This document shows, one piece after another, positions 1 to 9,722 of a DNA stretch of 47,626 nucleotides. Position numbers and translations under genes: made by a program. The notes under the pieces are model-generated. The model saw nothing but the letters and a program-made list of their open reading frames with translations, had not been told where the DNA came from and ran no database searches. The stretch's first letter is position 1. Each line of letters opens with the position of its first letter. The DNA is from a virus, in the IMG/VR virus record IMGVR_UViG_3300001848_000368, positions 1-47,626 of that record, one strand, 5' to 3'.

Positions 1-13
1 CATTTTTTTTATT

Positions 14-268
14 TTAATTTGCTATTGCTTCGATTTCAGCGAATGTTTTTAATCCAAGATCTAATACAGCGTCAGCGGTTATTGATTCGTCTCCGCTTTT
101 GAGCTTTTCTTTCATCTGCAAGAATTCTGCTTTTAACGATTCTAGTTTTTGATCAACCATTTTTACCATATCAAGAATTTGAGGCATCGATAATTCTTCG
201 TTAATTTTCTTGCCTTCTTTCAAAAGGGGATTGTTCTTTAAATACTTGTTGTAGTCGAATTGTTTCAT
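14..268 (-). CDS. Small hypothetical phage protein, 84 aa
   Basis: I do not recognise this 84-residue protein. It is charged and predicted mostly helical, with a central heptad-like stretch (about residues 28-60) rich in Lys, Glu and Leu, so a small coiled coil or helical bundle is likely. It has no cysteine, signal peptide or membrane segment. The ATG at 266-268 follows a run of A without a Shine-Dalgarno motif, and an ATATTTAT element lies 18 nt upstream, so it probably has its own promoter. It follows the homing endonuclease gene. An ATG in the same direction at positions 1-3, ten bases beyond its stop, may start another gene outside the window. Confidence 0.6.
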   Translation of the reverse strand: MKQFDYNKYLKNNPLLKEGKKINEELSMPQILDMVKMVDQKLESLKAEFLQMKEKLKSGDESITADAVLDLGLKTFAEIEAIAN

Positions 269-286
269 TTTTTTTTATTTATACTA

Positions 287-294
287 ATAAATAT
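287..294 (-). promoter_or_regulatory. ATATTTAT element upstream of the 84-aa gene
   Basis: Exact sense-strand octamer ATATTTAT followed by T, ending 18 nt before the ATG at 268. It is one of 16 intergenic copies in the same orientation and is read here as a phage promoter core. No start-site data support it. Confidence 0.5.
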
Positions 295-313
295 TATCAT
301 TTTATAGTTAAAA

Positions 314-922
314 CTATTCTTTAGTTTTTTTTAATCCTTTATTCCATGGAATTCGACCTTTCATTTTTTGAATAGTTTCAGGAGATCTTTTCTTTCCTTT
401 TTTTGCATCACTTAGTTTTTTTCTAAGTTCATCTGAAAATTTTTTTCCATAATTAGGATGTTTTTCTCCAGCCATTAGTCCTTTCATTGCTTTTGATGCT
501 TTATCTCTATTTTCTGGTTTATTCCAATACTCGTTGTGACTATCTATTAATTTTTTATACACATCTGGGTCTTTCATAGCTTCTTTAGTTTTTTTACTAA
601 TTTCTAGCTTTTTTTCTTCTGAATGTTTATATCCACTTTCTAATCCTCTTGTTCCACTAAGTCTTTCATTTACTAATTTCCCAGTTCCATGTTTAATAGT
701 CCCATATTTTTTAATATATTCAGATTCTATTTTTAGAGATTCTTCTCTATTTAAATTATCAACTAATATTTCTACAATAAAGCCTCCTGCTTCTTTAACT
801 ACTATTTTCCAATTTTCATTTCTTCTATTTCTAATATCTTCATAAGCCCTTTTTAAAAGACCTTGTCCAATATAAAATACTTCTCCATTATCTTTTCTTT
901 TGTGCTGATAAACTACGTACAT
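314..922 (-). CDS. GIY-YIG homing endonuclease with NUMOD3 DNA-binding motifs
   Basis: This is a free-standing homing endonuclease of the GIY-YIG family (202 aa), which nicks or cuts intron- or gene-free alleles so that its own gene is copied in by repair. The N-terminal nuclease domain (about 1-95) shows YVVYQH and FYIGQG as the GIY and YIG elements, then a basic helix with the conserved Arg (LLKRAYEDIRNRR) and the catalytic Glu in IESEYIKKYG. The C-terminal half holds NUMOD3-type DNA-binding repeats, such as GEKHPNYGKKFSDELR followed by a Lys-rich segment, and ends with WNKGLKKTKE. It lies 24 nt downstream of the DNA polymerase gene, a favoured target neighbourhood, and has its own ATATTTAT element. 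No frameshift or missing motif is seen. Confidence 0.9.
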   Translation of the reverse strand: MYVVYQHKRKDNGEVFYIGQGLLKRAYEDIRNRRNENWKIVVKEAGGFIVEILVDNLNREESLKIESEYIKKYGTIKHGTGKLVNERLSGTRGLESGYKHSEEKKLEISKKTKEAMKDPDVYKKLIDSHNEYWNKPENRDKASKAMKGLMAGEKHPNYGKKFSDELRKKLSDAKKGKKRSPETIQKMKGRIPWNKGLKKTKE

Positions 923-931
923 TGTTTTACA

Positions 932-939
932 ATAAATAT
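932..939 (-). promoter_or_regulatory. ATATTTAT element upstream of the GIY-YIG gene
   Basis: Exact octamer followed by T, only 9 nt before the ATG at 922. If it is a -10-like core, the transcript would be almost leaderless. Confidence 0.45.
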
Positions 940-946
940 GCGGATA

Positions 947-3253
947 TTAGCCATGTCCGTCTCTCCAGTTCTTTGCAATCTCAGGAGGCGCTTTCAATGC
1001 AATACTTAAAGTGGTTGTTGTCTCCATTAATTCTTTAACTAATTGTGCTGCTTCTTGAGCTTTATCATGTTCAACCTCGCAAATAATCTGATCATGAATT
1101 TGAGCGCAAACTTGACCATTAATACCTCTATTTTTAAACTCTCTATTAATTGCTAAAGCAGCTCTATTTACAATAGATGCTGATAGGCCTTGTATCTGCA
1201 CATTTTTTGCGTTGTTAAGACCGTTTATGAAGTCTCTTGAAAGATTCGTAATTTTTTCTTTACCATATCTGTATTCTAACTCTTTCTTTGAGTTCCAATC
1301 TAATAAAGCATTGCCAAGAGTCTCGTAGATTTGTTTTACCTTTGGTAAGTGTCTTATCCTACCTACCTGAGTTTTAACATAACCTAATGTACGTGCGTCA
1401 GTCTCAGAGCGTTCCATCCATTTCTTTAATTCAGGAAATCCATCTAAATAACCATCTACAAGTTTTTTAGCTTCTTTAGTTGGTAGATTTATATTTTTAC
1501 CTAATGCAAAAGCACCCATTCCATAAGGAATACCTAGTGAATAAGCTTTAGCTTTATTTCTCACAGCTGGCGCTAATTTTCTAAGATAGTTGTCAGCTTT
1601 TTTATCTGGCGAGTATTGATTTAATTTTTCTGTTTTGATTGCAATAGTAGAATAGAAATCCCAGTTATTTCTAAAAATATCTTTAAGGCCTTCATCTCCA
1701 CTGACGTGTGCAAAAACGTGTGGCTCGAGTGACTCATAATCGCAATCAATGAATATATTATGCTCATCAGGAATAAAGAATGCTCTTACCATATTGGTAT
1801 ACTCAATAACTATCGGATCATCATCACCCTCTTCTTTTGGTTTTGGTAATTGTTGAGCATCAGATCCGTATCTACCGGAAACGGTGCCATGCTGACGATA
1901 ATAAAAGTAATATCTACCATCTTCCTCACCTTCTAAGAAACGATCAATATACGTTGAACTTATTTTGAGTAATCTATTATAAATTCTCAATGCTTTTGCC
2001 CACTCATGTTTTTCAGATATAGACTCAATAAATCCATCATCAAATTGAGGTTTACCTTTTGCAGTAGTAGATAACGATTTTATACCTAAAGCTCCAAATG
2101 CAATCTCACCCATTTGATCTTTTGATTGGATATTAAAGTACTTTCCATCATTTGCCTCTTTCCACAACTTCACGCAGATTTTAATTATCACATCTTGATC
2201 TAGAAGATTTTGATCTCCAGATTCAAAGAACTTTTTAATAGCTGAATCAGGTAGTTTAGAAATACTTGCTTGATTAATTGAGTATTTGCCAGTCTTTTCA
2301 GATTTAGGAACATCTAGATTATACTCAGCAATTAACATTTGTGCAAATGTGCCTTTGTTATTTACTGGGAAAGATTCCATTGCTTTTACAATAACCCATT
2401 TTTGCACCTCTTCATTTGCTAAAAGAGTTTTCATAACAAGATCAGAATATTTTTTCAATTCTAAAGTTATATTCTGTTTTGCATTTTTAATTAACTCCAC
2501 ATCTAGTCTAACACCTTTCTCTTCCATTGGGATTGTCACCTCTCTGTATAAAGGCATAACCTCATCTTCAAAGAAGAATTGTTCAAGACCCTCTGCTTCT
2601 AATGTCTTGATAAAATGGTTATAAACTCTGAGAGTAAGATCTGTATCTGCTGCAGCATATTTCCCAAGAATTTCAATATCAGCTTTCCAAATTTCATAGT
2701 TTTCTTTTGTTGTGGTTCCACCATTAAGTTTTATTGATTGTTTAAGTTCTATTTGCTCTTCATTTGCTTCAGCTTCCACGTCAAGATCAATATGCTTCTG
2801 AATCATCTTAGCTATCTCCTTCAAACCGAATGGTTTTCCAGATCCAAATCCCGCACCTTCCTCTTTTACTGTGTGTACTAATAACATAGTATCAACATAC
2901 AGACTTGGGAGTAAATTAATTTTATAGAATGCTTTTACAAATCGACAGTCAAATGACGCATTATGCATAATTAATTTCTTGCCAATAAGTAGGTTTATAC
3001 ACTTAACTGCAATATCATGACCCAATTTATCATCTATTTTGGAATCAATTAATTCACCGTCTTTAAAAATCATTGTTGGAAAGTAATAACCTGTACCAGG
3101 TTTTGAACTCACACTGAATCCTATAATTTTACCTTTTCTAGGATTTAGACTATTTGTCTCAGTATCAAATGCAATTAGATCACTTGATTTTATATACGAA
3201 ACCATTTCTGTCAACTTCTCTAAGTTGTCAACTAACACATAACTTTTTTCCAT
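947..3253 (-). CDS. polA: Family A DNA polymerase (PolA) with 3'-5' exonuclease
   Basis: This 768-aa Klenow-like enzyme is probably the main replicative polymerase. The exonuclease domain (about 20-210) keeps Exo I (D30, E32), Exo II (HNASFD, 97-102) and Exo III (Y199-x3-D203), so proofreading should be active. In the polymerase domain TVSGR (457-461) is followed by motif A with D505 (DYESLEPH), motif B R565-x3-K569-x7-Y577-G578 and motif C HDQ (720-722). Three departures from E. coli Pol I stand out: Leu573 at the Phe762 position, Gln722 in place of the Glu of HDE, and His512 in place of the Arg of IELR. There is no N-terminal 5'-3' exonuclease domain; that activity is encoded separately at 7570-8583. 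The leader ends in AAGTTATG, shared with the helicase and SSB genes. Confidence 0.96.
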   Translation of the reverse strand: MEKSYVLVDNLEKLTEMVSYIKSSDLIAFDTETNSLNPRKGKIIGFSVSSKPGTGYYFPTMIFKDGELIDSKIDDKLGHDIAVKCINLLIGKKLIMHNASFDCRFVKAFYKINLLPSLYVDTMLLVHTVKEEGAGFGSGKPFGLKEIAKMIQKHIDLDVEAEANEEQIELKQSIKLNGGTTTKENYEIWKADIEILGKYAAADTDLTLRVYNHFIKTLEAEGLEQFFFEDEVMPLYREVTIPMEEKGVRLDVELIKNAKQNITLELKKYSDLVMKTLLANEEVQKWVIVKAMESFPVNNKGTFAQMLIAEYNLDVPKSEKTGKYSINQASISKLPDSAIKKFFESGDQNLLDQDVIIKICVKLWKEANDGKYFNIQSKDQMGEIAFGALGIKSLSTTAKGKPQFDDGFIESISEKHEWAKALRIYNRLLKISSTYIDRFLEGEEDGRYYFYYRQHGTVSGRYGSDAQQLPKPKEEGDDDPIVIEYTNMVRAFFIPDEHNIFIDCDYESLEPHVFAHVSGDEGLKDIFRNNWDFYSTIAIKTEKLNQYSPDKKADNYLRKLAPAVRNKAKAYSLGIPYGMGAFALGKNINLPTKEAKKLVDGYLDGFPELKKWMERSETDARTLGYVKTQVGRIRHLPKVKQIYETLGNALLDWNSKKELEYRYGKEKITNLSRDFINGLNNAKNVQIQGLSASIVNRAALAINREFKNRGINGQVCAQIHDQIICEVEHDKAQEAAQLVKELMETTTTLSIALKAPPEIAKNWRDGHG

Positions 3254-3270
3254 AACTTATTTTATTTTGA

Positions 3271-3468
3271 TTAATCTTTTTTCTCTTCGTCTTTTTTATA
3301 AGGAAACATCTCATTTAATGTTTCACGTCTTCTTTCACATCCACAATCTTCAAATCCCATTGCTTCAGTTATTTTTTTAACTGCCGTATCTATTTTAAGC
3401 AGGTTTGTAAGATATGCAATACTGTCTCCTAAACCTTCAGACTTTTTCTTGGTTTTCTTGTTCGACAT
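3271..3468 (-). CDS. Small Cys-motif hypothetical protein, 65 aa
   Basis: A 65-residue protein of unknown function. The N-terminus is Lys-rich, the middle is probably helical, and near the end there is a compact motif FEDCGCERRRETLNEMFPY (about 40-58) before a charged tail. I recall similar CGC-x-RR-x-LN-x-x-FPY endings in other small phage proteins, but no function is established. It lies between the membrane-protein gene (32-nt overlap at its start) and polA (17-nt gap), so it is probably cotranscribed with polA. The two cysteines are too few for a classical zinc finger. Confidence 0.7.
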   Translation of the reverse strand: MSNKKTKKKSEGLGDSIAYLTNLLKIDTAVKKITEAMGFEDCGCERRRETLNEMFPYKKDEEKKD

Positions 3469-3652
3469 CTTTCTGTTTTTTTAAATTTATTATTTCAGAA
3501 GCTATATTGATAGTTAGCACATGTATTTGTTTCCAGATACTATCTACTTCAGATTTTAACTTTTCAATAATTCTCCATTGATATATTTGAATTATCATTA
3601 ATACAATAACTATAAAAAAGTAAAAATTTTCCACACTAATCGTAAATGTCAT
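3437..3652 (-). CDS. Small single-pass membrane protein with coiled coil, 71 aa
   Basis: The protein has one clear N-terminal transmembrane segment (about residues 8-26, including FFIVIVLMIIQIYQW), then a Lys/Glu/Ile-rich segment (30-60) that looks like a coiled coil, and a polar tail. The topology fits a small inner-membrane anchor with the helix on one side. Such proteins in phages can be lysis accessories, spanin-like subunits or superinfection-exclusion factors, but nothing here decides between them. The gene overlaps the next by 32 nt and carries an ATATTTAT element 13 nt before its start. Confidence 0.6.
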   Translation of the reverse strand: MTFTISVENFYFFIVIVLMIIQIYQWRIIEKLKSEVDSIWKQIHVLTINIASEIINLKKQKDVEQENQEKV

Positions 3653-3665
3653 ATGCCTTATTTTT

Positions 3666-3673
3666 ATAAATAT
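3666..3673 (-). promoter_or_regulatory. ATATTTAT element upstream of the 71-aa membrane protein
   Basis: Exact octamer followed by A, 13 nt before the ATG at 3652, in the short gap after the DUF5522 gene. It may also drive the 65-aa gene and polA downstream. Confidence 0.5.
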
Positions 3674-3680
3674 AAACCAA

Positions 3681-5779
<2,099 letters not shown>

Positions 5780-5927
5780 AATTGTTTTTATATGTTTAGT
5801 TTTTATAAAATACTATTCTATACCCTTAGTCTAAGCTTATTAGACTAGTCTGTCTCTACATTAAAGAGATTTTTCAATTTTTTTAAAATACTGTAAGGAT
5901 TTTTGAGCTAAAGCTCAGGATACGCAA
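5780..5927 (-). promoter_or_regulatory. Structured leader of the ribonucleotide reductase gene
   Basis: This is the longest non-coding gap in the window. In sense it holds three hairpins in about 90 nt: a TGAGCT/AGCTCA stem (5904-5917), a TCTCT/AGAGA stem with 7-nt loop (5853-5869), and a perfect 7-bp AGTCTAA/TTAGACT stem with 5-nt loop (5828-5846). None has a U-run on its 3' side in sense, so they are not ordinary terminators. An RNA-based control or a processing region is possible. There is no exact ATATTTAT element. I could not find a cobalamin-riboswitch core. Confidence 0.4.
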
Positions 5928-6122
5928 CTACTTTTTTGTAGCAGATGGATTTGAATCGCTTTTACTTATTTTATTGATAACTTCAGTAGTAAGTTTAGTG
6001 TACTGGTTGCTACCTAGACTGTTCAATTGAGCAATCTTATCATTGTATTTAGAAGGAGTTGCTGTAGTTCTCAAGCTATCGCCCTTCTTTGCTTTTTTAA
6101 ATAAGTCAATTATGAAATTCAT
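5928..6122 (-). CDS. Small hypothetical protein, 64 aa
   Basis: A 64-residue Lys/Ser-rich protein with no recognised motif. It opens with a short amphipathic stretch (NFIIDLFKKAKKGD), followed by a polar, probably disordered Ser/Thr/Asn-rich tail. It lies between the helicase gene and the ribonucleotide reductase leader and has an ATATTTAT element 18 nt before its ATG, the main reason for accepting it as a real gene. No function can be proposed. Confidence 0.55.
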   Translation of the reverse strand: MNFIIDLFKKAKKGDSLRTTATPSKYNDKIAQLNSLGSNQYTKLTTEVINKISKSDSNPSATKK

Positions 6123-6140
6123 ATCTTATGGTTTGTATCA

Positions 6141-6148
6141 ATAAATAT
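6141..6148 (-). promoter_or_regulatory. ATATTTAT element upstream of the 64-aa gene
   Basis: Exact octamer followed by T, 18 nt before the ATG at 6122, just after the helicase stop codon. It may also start the transcript carrying the ribonucleotide reductase leader. Confidence 0.5.
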
Positions 6149-6164
6149 ATGGTTTTAAAAAAAA

Positions 6165-7553
6165 TTATAACCCTAATTCAAAAAATTTGGTTTTTAAGTA
6201 TCCCCTCTCATCATTTGAGAAGTTACTGTTTTTAAATCCATTATTCTGGCTTCCTGTATCAAATGTTAATTGATCTTCAGACATCTCGTCTCTATCAATT
6301 TTAATAGATCCATTATGTGTATTGATTTGTGATCCATAAGTCATACCATCAGCTCCAAATCTGTTTTTCATAATATGAATACGGCCAGTTCCATTTACTT
6401 TGTCTTGACGCTTTCTTGAAAGAGACATCGCAAAGTCAGCAATCATAATCTTGTTATAAGATCCAGCAGCTTTATCACCCTCAATCACATCATCTTTTGC
6501 CCCAGCTCTATTTACTTGAGATACTGTCCAGATAGGCATTTTTAATTCTCTTGCCATTCCTTTAATAGCTGTATAAACATCATCAATCTCATCTTTTCTA
6601 TCAGTAGATTTTCTTCTTGAAGATAGAAGATCCACATAGTCTATAATAATAATATCTGGTTTGAATTGTAAATCAGAACATTTTTTAATGTGATTCTCAA
6701 TTGTCTGAGGTGTAGTTTTACCCATTGGAAATTCTTTGATAATTAATTTGCCTCCTAATTTAGATACCACATCATCAATTACTTGTCTGTTTTTAGAGAG
6801 ATTTTGAAAATCTATTCCTGTGAATAAAGCATCATATCTTTTTGCTGTATAGTCAGCAGATAATTCTAATGTGTAATGAGCAACATTCAAACCTCTTTTT
6901 ACAGCTTCTGCTCCTAAATTAACTAGCATCCAACTCTTACCTCCACCTGGATTACCAAAGATGATTCCAAGATCACCTCCACCAAGACCACCCATTAATA
7001 ATTCATTCACATGATCCCATGGAGTTGCTACAGCACCTCTTTCCTCTTCTCTATATCTAGATTCTACATCTTTGTCATATTCATGACCTAGATTTTTATC
7101 TTGACCGGCTTTTAAAGCTTGATCTACTAAAACTCTAATATCCTCATATTGACCTTTGCCAAGTAGATCTACTGAAGTTAACAATGCCTTTTTTAGTTGT
7201 TGATTTCTACAAAAATTACTAAACTCCTGTTCTACATAATTTTGATCTTCATTTGAAGCTTTGTATGCCTCTTTAATTTGATCTACTACACTCACTTTTA
7301 ATACTTCATTGTCAATCTTCTTTACTTCAATTTGAAGATAATCAAGACTTGGTGTTGTATGGAATTTATAATAAAACTTTAAGATTTGTGAAACAATCCA
7401 CTGTGACGACGGATTATCAAACATCTCAGGATATATTACATCATTAATAGTTTGTAAAAACTCTTTGTGCTTAAGTAAACTACTCAAAACCTTAATTTGA
7501 AATCCTGCACCGTAAGCAGTTAGTGTGTTTAGTACCTTTTGTTCATCTTGCAT
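6165..7553 (-). CDS. Replicative DNA helicase, DnaB/T4 gp41 type
   Basis: A hexameric 5'-3' replicative helicase that unwinds the fork. The 462-aa protein has an N-terminal helical domain (about 1-150), then a RecA-like ATPase core. Walker A is GNPGGGKSW (200-208), the catalytic Glu is in TLELS (Glu230), Walker B is IIIIDYVDLL (301-310), and SQVNRAG (345-351) is the DnaB-family motif 3 region. Length is close to T4 gp41 (475 aa). It follows the exonuclease gene with a 16-nt gap, and its leader ends in ATAAGTTATG as in polA. No primase gene is visible nearby, and no primase domain is fused. Confidence 0.92.
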   Translation of the reverse strand: MQDEQKVLNTLTAYGAGFQIKVLSSLLKHKEFLQTINDVIYPEMFDNPSSQWIVSQILKFYYKFHTTPSLDYLQIEVKKIDNEVLKVSVVDQIKEAYKASNEDQNYVEQEFSNFCRNQQLKKALLTSVDLLGKGQYEDIRVLVDQALKAGQDKNLGHEYDKDVESRYREEERGAVATPWDHVNELLMGGLGGGDLGIIFGNPGGGKSWMLVNLGAEAVKRGLNVAHYTLELSADYTAKRYDALFTGIDFQNLSKNRQVIDDVVSKLGGKLIIKEFPMGKTTPQTIENHIKKCSDLQFKPDIIIIDYVDLLSSRRKSTDRKDEIDDVYTAIKGMARELKMPIWTVSQVNRAGAKDDVIEGDKAAGSYNKIMIADFAMSLSRKRQDKVNGTGRIHIMKNRFGADGMTYGSQINTHNGSIKIDRDEMSEDQLTFDTGSQNNGFKNSNFSNDERGYLKTKFFELGL

Positions 7554-7569
7554 AACTTATTTTCTTTTT

Positions 7570-8583
7570 TTATTTATAAAACTTTAATTGATTGAAATTG
7601 TTAAATAACCAGGCTTGAGGATTGTTTATACTATTACCTAAATTATCTTCTGCATACAATTTAAGAAATTCCTGCGAATTCATATCTTTATTTGCTTCAA
7701 GTAGGATAGAATTTATTTCTTCAAGTGATTCTTCTGGGATATTTGGTGATTCTAGATTCATCAATTGTTTATTTATTCCTAATTGATGTTTATAGTTGAT
7801 AATACTTTCATAGTGTTTTCCTTTTTGGTCTTTACATTTTTCTAGTACATCTTCTAATTCTACTTTATTTTTTGTAGATAGCTCAGGGAATAATTTTATA
7901 AGTGTTTTTAATCCAAGTCCTTTTACTCCAGGAACATTATCTCCAGAATCTCCAAGTAGTATTTTTTGAGTTAAAAAGTTTTGAGCAGTAATTCCATATT
8001 CTTCAAGTACTAATTTTTCAGTATAAAACTTCTTTTTAGTTGGTGAAAATACTGTAACTCTATCTGATACCAATTGTAAATAGTCTCTATCAGACGAAAC
8101 TATAAAAACTTCTTTTTCTAATTTACCTGCAATATATCCAATAACATCATCTGCTTCAATCTTATCAATTGAAATTAAATCAACTGGTAAACATTTAAGA
8201 TATTCAATAAGTCGCAATAATTGATTTGTTATTGATTCTGATTCGTCTTCTTTTGAATCAAACATATCCCAATTTGTTACTCTATTACCGCCTCTATTAG
8301 CTTTATATTCTGGATATAGATACCTTTTATTAGTTGATCCACCATGTCCATCAAATACTAGAATCACTCTGGTAGGTTTAACAAGACTTATTGCATAAGA
8401 TAGAGATCTTAAAAATCCAGTCAACCCACCAATGTGATTTCCAGATTGATTCACATGTCTGATAACTGTAAATGATCTAAGAAATGAGTTTAAAGAGTCT
8501 ATTATAAGCACTCTGCTATTTAGAGATAGATCTAACTTCTCATCTTTGAGAGAGTTAAATAGTTCTTTGTATTGTTTATTCAT
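7570..8583 (-). CDS. 5'-3' exonuclease / RNase H (FEN family, T4 Rnh-like)
   Basis: This flap-type 5' nuclease probably removes RNA primers and processes Okazaki fragments, complementing a PolA without this domain. The 337-aa sequence carries the full set of FEN acidic metal ligands: Asp29 (LIIDSLNS), Asp78 (VFDGHGG), Glu143 and Asp145/146 (IEADDVIGY), Asp165 and Asp167 (SSDRDYLQL), and Asp212 and Asp215 in LLGDSGDNVPGVKGLG, the start of the helix-hairpin-helix. Length is similar to T4 Rnh (305 aa). It lies 5 nt after uvsX and just upstream of the helicase gene, so it belongs to the replication operon. Confidence 0.92.
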   Translation of the reverse strand: MNKQYKELFNSLKDEKLDLSLNSRVLIIDSLNSFLRSFTVIRHVNQSGNHIGGLTGFLRSLSYAISLVKPTRVILVFDGHGGSTNKRYLYPEYKANRGGNRVTNWDMFDSKEDESESITNQLLRLIEYLKCLPVDLISIDKIEADDVIGYIAGKLEKEVFIVSSDRDYLQLVSDRVTVFSPTKKKFYTEKLVLEEYGITAQNFLTQKILLGDSGDNVPGVKGLGLKTLIKLFPELSTKNKVELEDVLEKCKDQKGKHYESIINYKHQLGINKQLMNLESPNIPEESLEEINSILLEANKDMNSQEFLKLYAEDNLGNSINNPQAWLFNNFNQLKFYK

Positions 8584-8588
8584 TAGTT

Positions 8589-9668
8589 TTATTCTTCGTT
8601 ATCAAAAATATCAGCTTTAGATGATGAATCTTCAGCCTCTTCTACTACTTCAAATGGACCAGATCCCAATACTTGGCTCCATTCATCTGCGTGTGCAGCT
8701 TTATATTTGTCTAATTCTTTCTTATCATCAAATATAAATCCATGAACTGTCATAATAACTTTTGTTACAGCAGTAACTCCAGTTACGTGATTTTTATCGC
8801 AACTAATCTTTGTTCTTTTTGCAAACTCAACTTCTTTACCACCTTTAGTTGCTTTAATCTTATTAGTTCCTGCAGAAACAATATTACCAAAAGTAATTAC
8901 AAGAGATGCATCAAAATACATTGTATTTCCACCTTTATTACATAGTTTAGGTTGGCTCATAATAGTCTCAGGTTTTGCAACCCACACCTTATTAATAGCA
9001 ACCATAGTATTTGTATAAGGTTGGCTTTCTTTTCTGGATAAGATTATTCTTTGATTAATAAAATTTCCAAATTGTTGACTCATTGCTCCTGCATTCCATT
9101 CATTATTGTTCTTATTTGATTCTATAGAAAGTCTGCATGGAATAGATCCCACCGAATCCCAGAAGAAACATAAATCATATGGCAAGTTACCTCTTTTTTG
9201 CTCGTCTAAAATATCAGCAATAAATGCACTCACATCTTCAATACAATTTAATTTCTCACGATCAACAAAGATAAAAAATCCATTGTAATCAGAAACCACA
9301 CCGTCTTCATCTGCTACTTCATTAAATTGAAGTCCCATTTGTCTAGCATGATCCCAAGACCATTTCATTTCAGAAATAATAAATACAGGTAAGATACCCA
9401 TTTTTTGTGCTGATACAGCAGCCTCTAATAAAGCTGTGGTTTTACCAGTATCAGAATGTCCTCTTAATAGAGTGATATGACCAGTAGGAATACCAGGAAT
9501 TTGTAAAGCATCTTGAAATGCTTTTGATAATGGAATCCATGTTTGATCTTTGAATTTTACAGAAGTAGAACTTAGATTCTTAGACTTTTTAAAATTGTCT
9601 AAGTTGAAACTACCCTTATTTTTTATAGCGTCTGACACGCTTGCGTTAAGCGATTTTGCTTTTGCCAT
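8589..9668 (-). CDS. uvsX: RecA-like recombinase, UvsX type
   Basis: UvsX-type proteins coat single-stranded DNA and drive strand exchange for recombination-dependent replication and repair. The 359-aa protein has Walker A GHSDTGKTT (70-78), a catalytic-type Glu in ISEMKWSW (Glu100), and Walker B DLCFFWDS (165-172, Asp171), followed by an SIPCRL segment as in phage RecA proteins. The C-terminus is acidic, as in RecA/UvsX. Length is near T4 UvsX (391 aa). It follows the SSB gene after a strong hairpin terminator, so its expression may depend on readthrough; no exact ATATTTAT element precedes it. Confidence 0.93.
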   Translation of the reverse strand: MAKAKSLNASVSDAIKNKGSFNLDNFKKSKNLSSTSVKFKDQTWIPLSKAFQDALQIPGIPTGHITLLRGHSDTGKTTALLEAAVSAQKMGILPVFIISEMKWSWDHARQMGLQFNEVADEDGVVSDYNGFFIFVDREKLNCIEDVSAFIADILDEQKRGNLPYDLCFFWDSVGSIPCRLSIESNKNNNEWNAGAMSQQFGNFINQRIILSRKESQPYTNTMVAINKVWVAKPETIMSQPKLCNKGGNTMYFDASLVITFGNIVSAGTNKIKATKGGKEVEFAKRTKISCDKNHVTGVTAVTKVIMTVHGFIFDDKKELDKYKAAHADEWSQVLGSGPFEVVEEAEDSSSKADIFDNEE

Positions 9669-9680
9669 ATTGTAACTTGT

Positions 9681-9714
9681 TTTAAAAAATCCCCCTCTCG
9701 ATTAGGAGAGGGAG
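9681..9714 (-). terminator. Intrinsic terminator after the SSB gene
   Basis: In sense, a 7-bp CCCTCTC/GAGAGGG stem with a 6-nt loop (9693-9712) is followed by GGATTTTTT. It lies between the SSB stop (9723) and the uvsX start (9668), so it may reduce uvsX transcription relative to the abundant SSB. Confidence 0.8.
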
Positions 9715-9722
9715 ACGAGTTT

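Noticed and set aside
5780-5927. A cobalamin riboswitch in front of the B12-dependent reductase.
   Set aside because: It would make biological sense, but I could not find the conserved core or B12 box, and the visible hairpins are short and simple. Kept only as a structured leader.
7571-7578. An exact T4 late-promoter word TATAAATA in sense upstream of the helicase gene.
   Set aside because: It is made by the last codons and stop of the exonuclease gene (Phe-Tyr-Lys-stop) and I saw no set of similar sense copies; the recurrent element in this phage is ATATTTAT.
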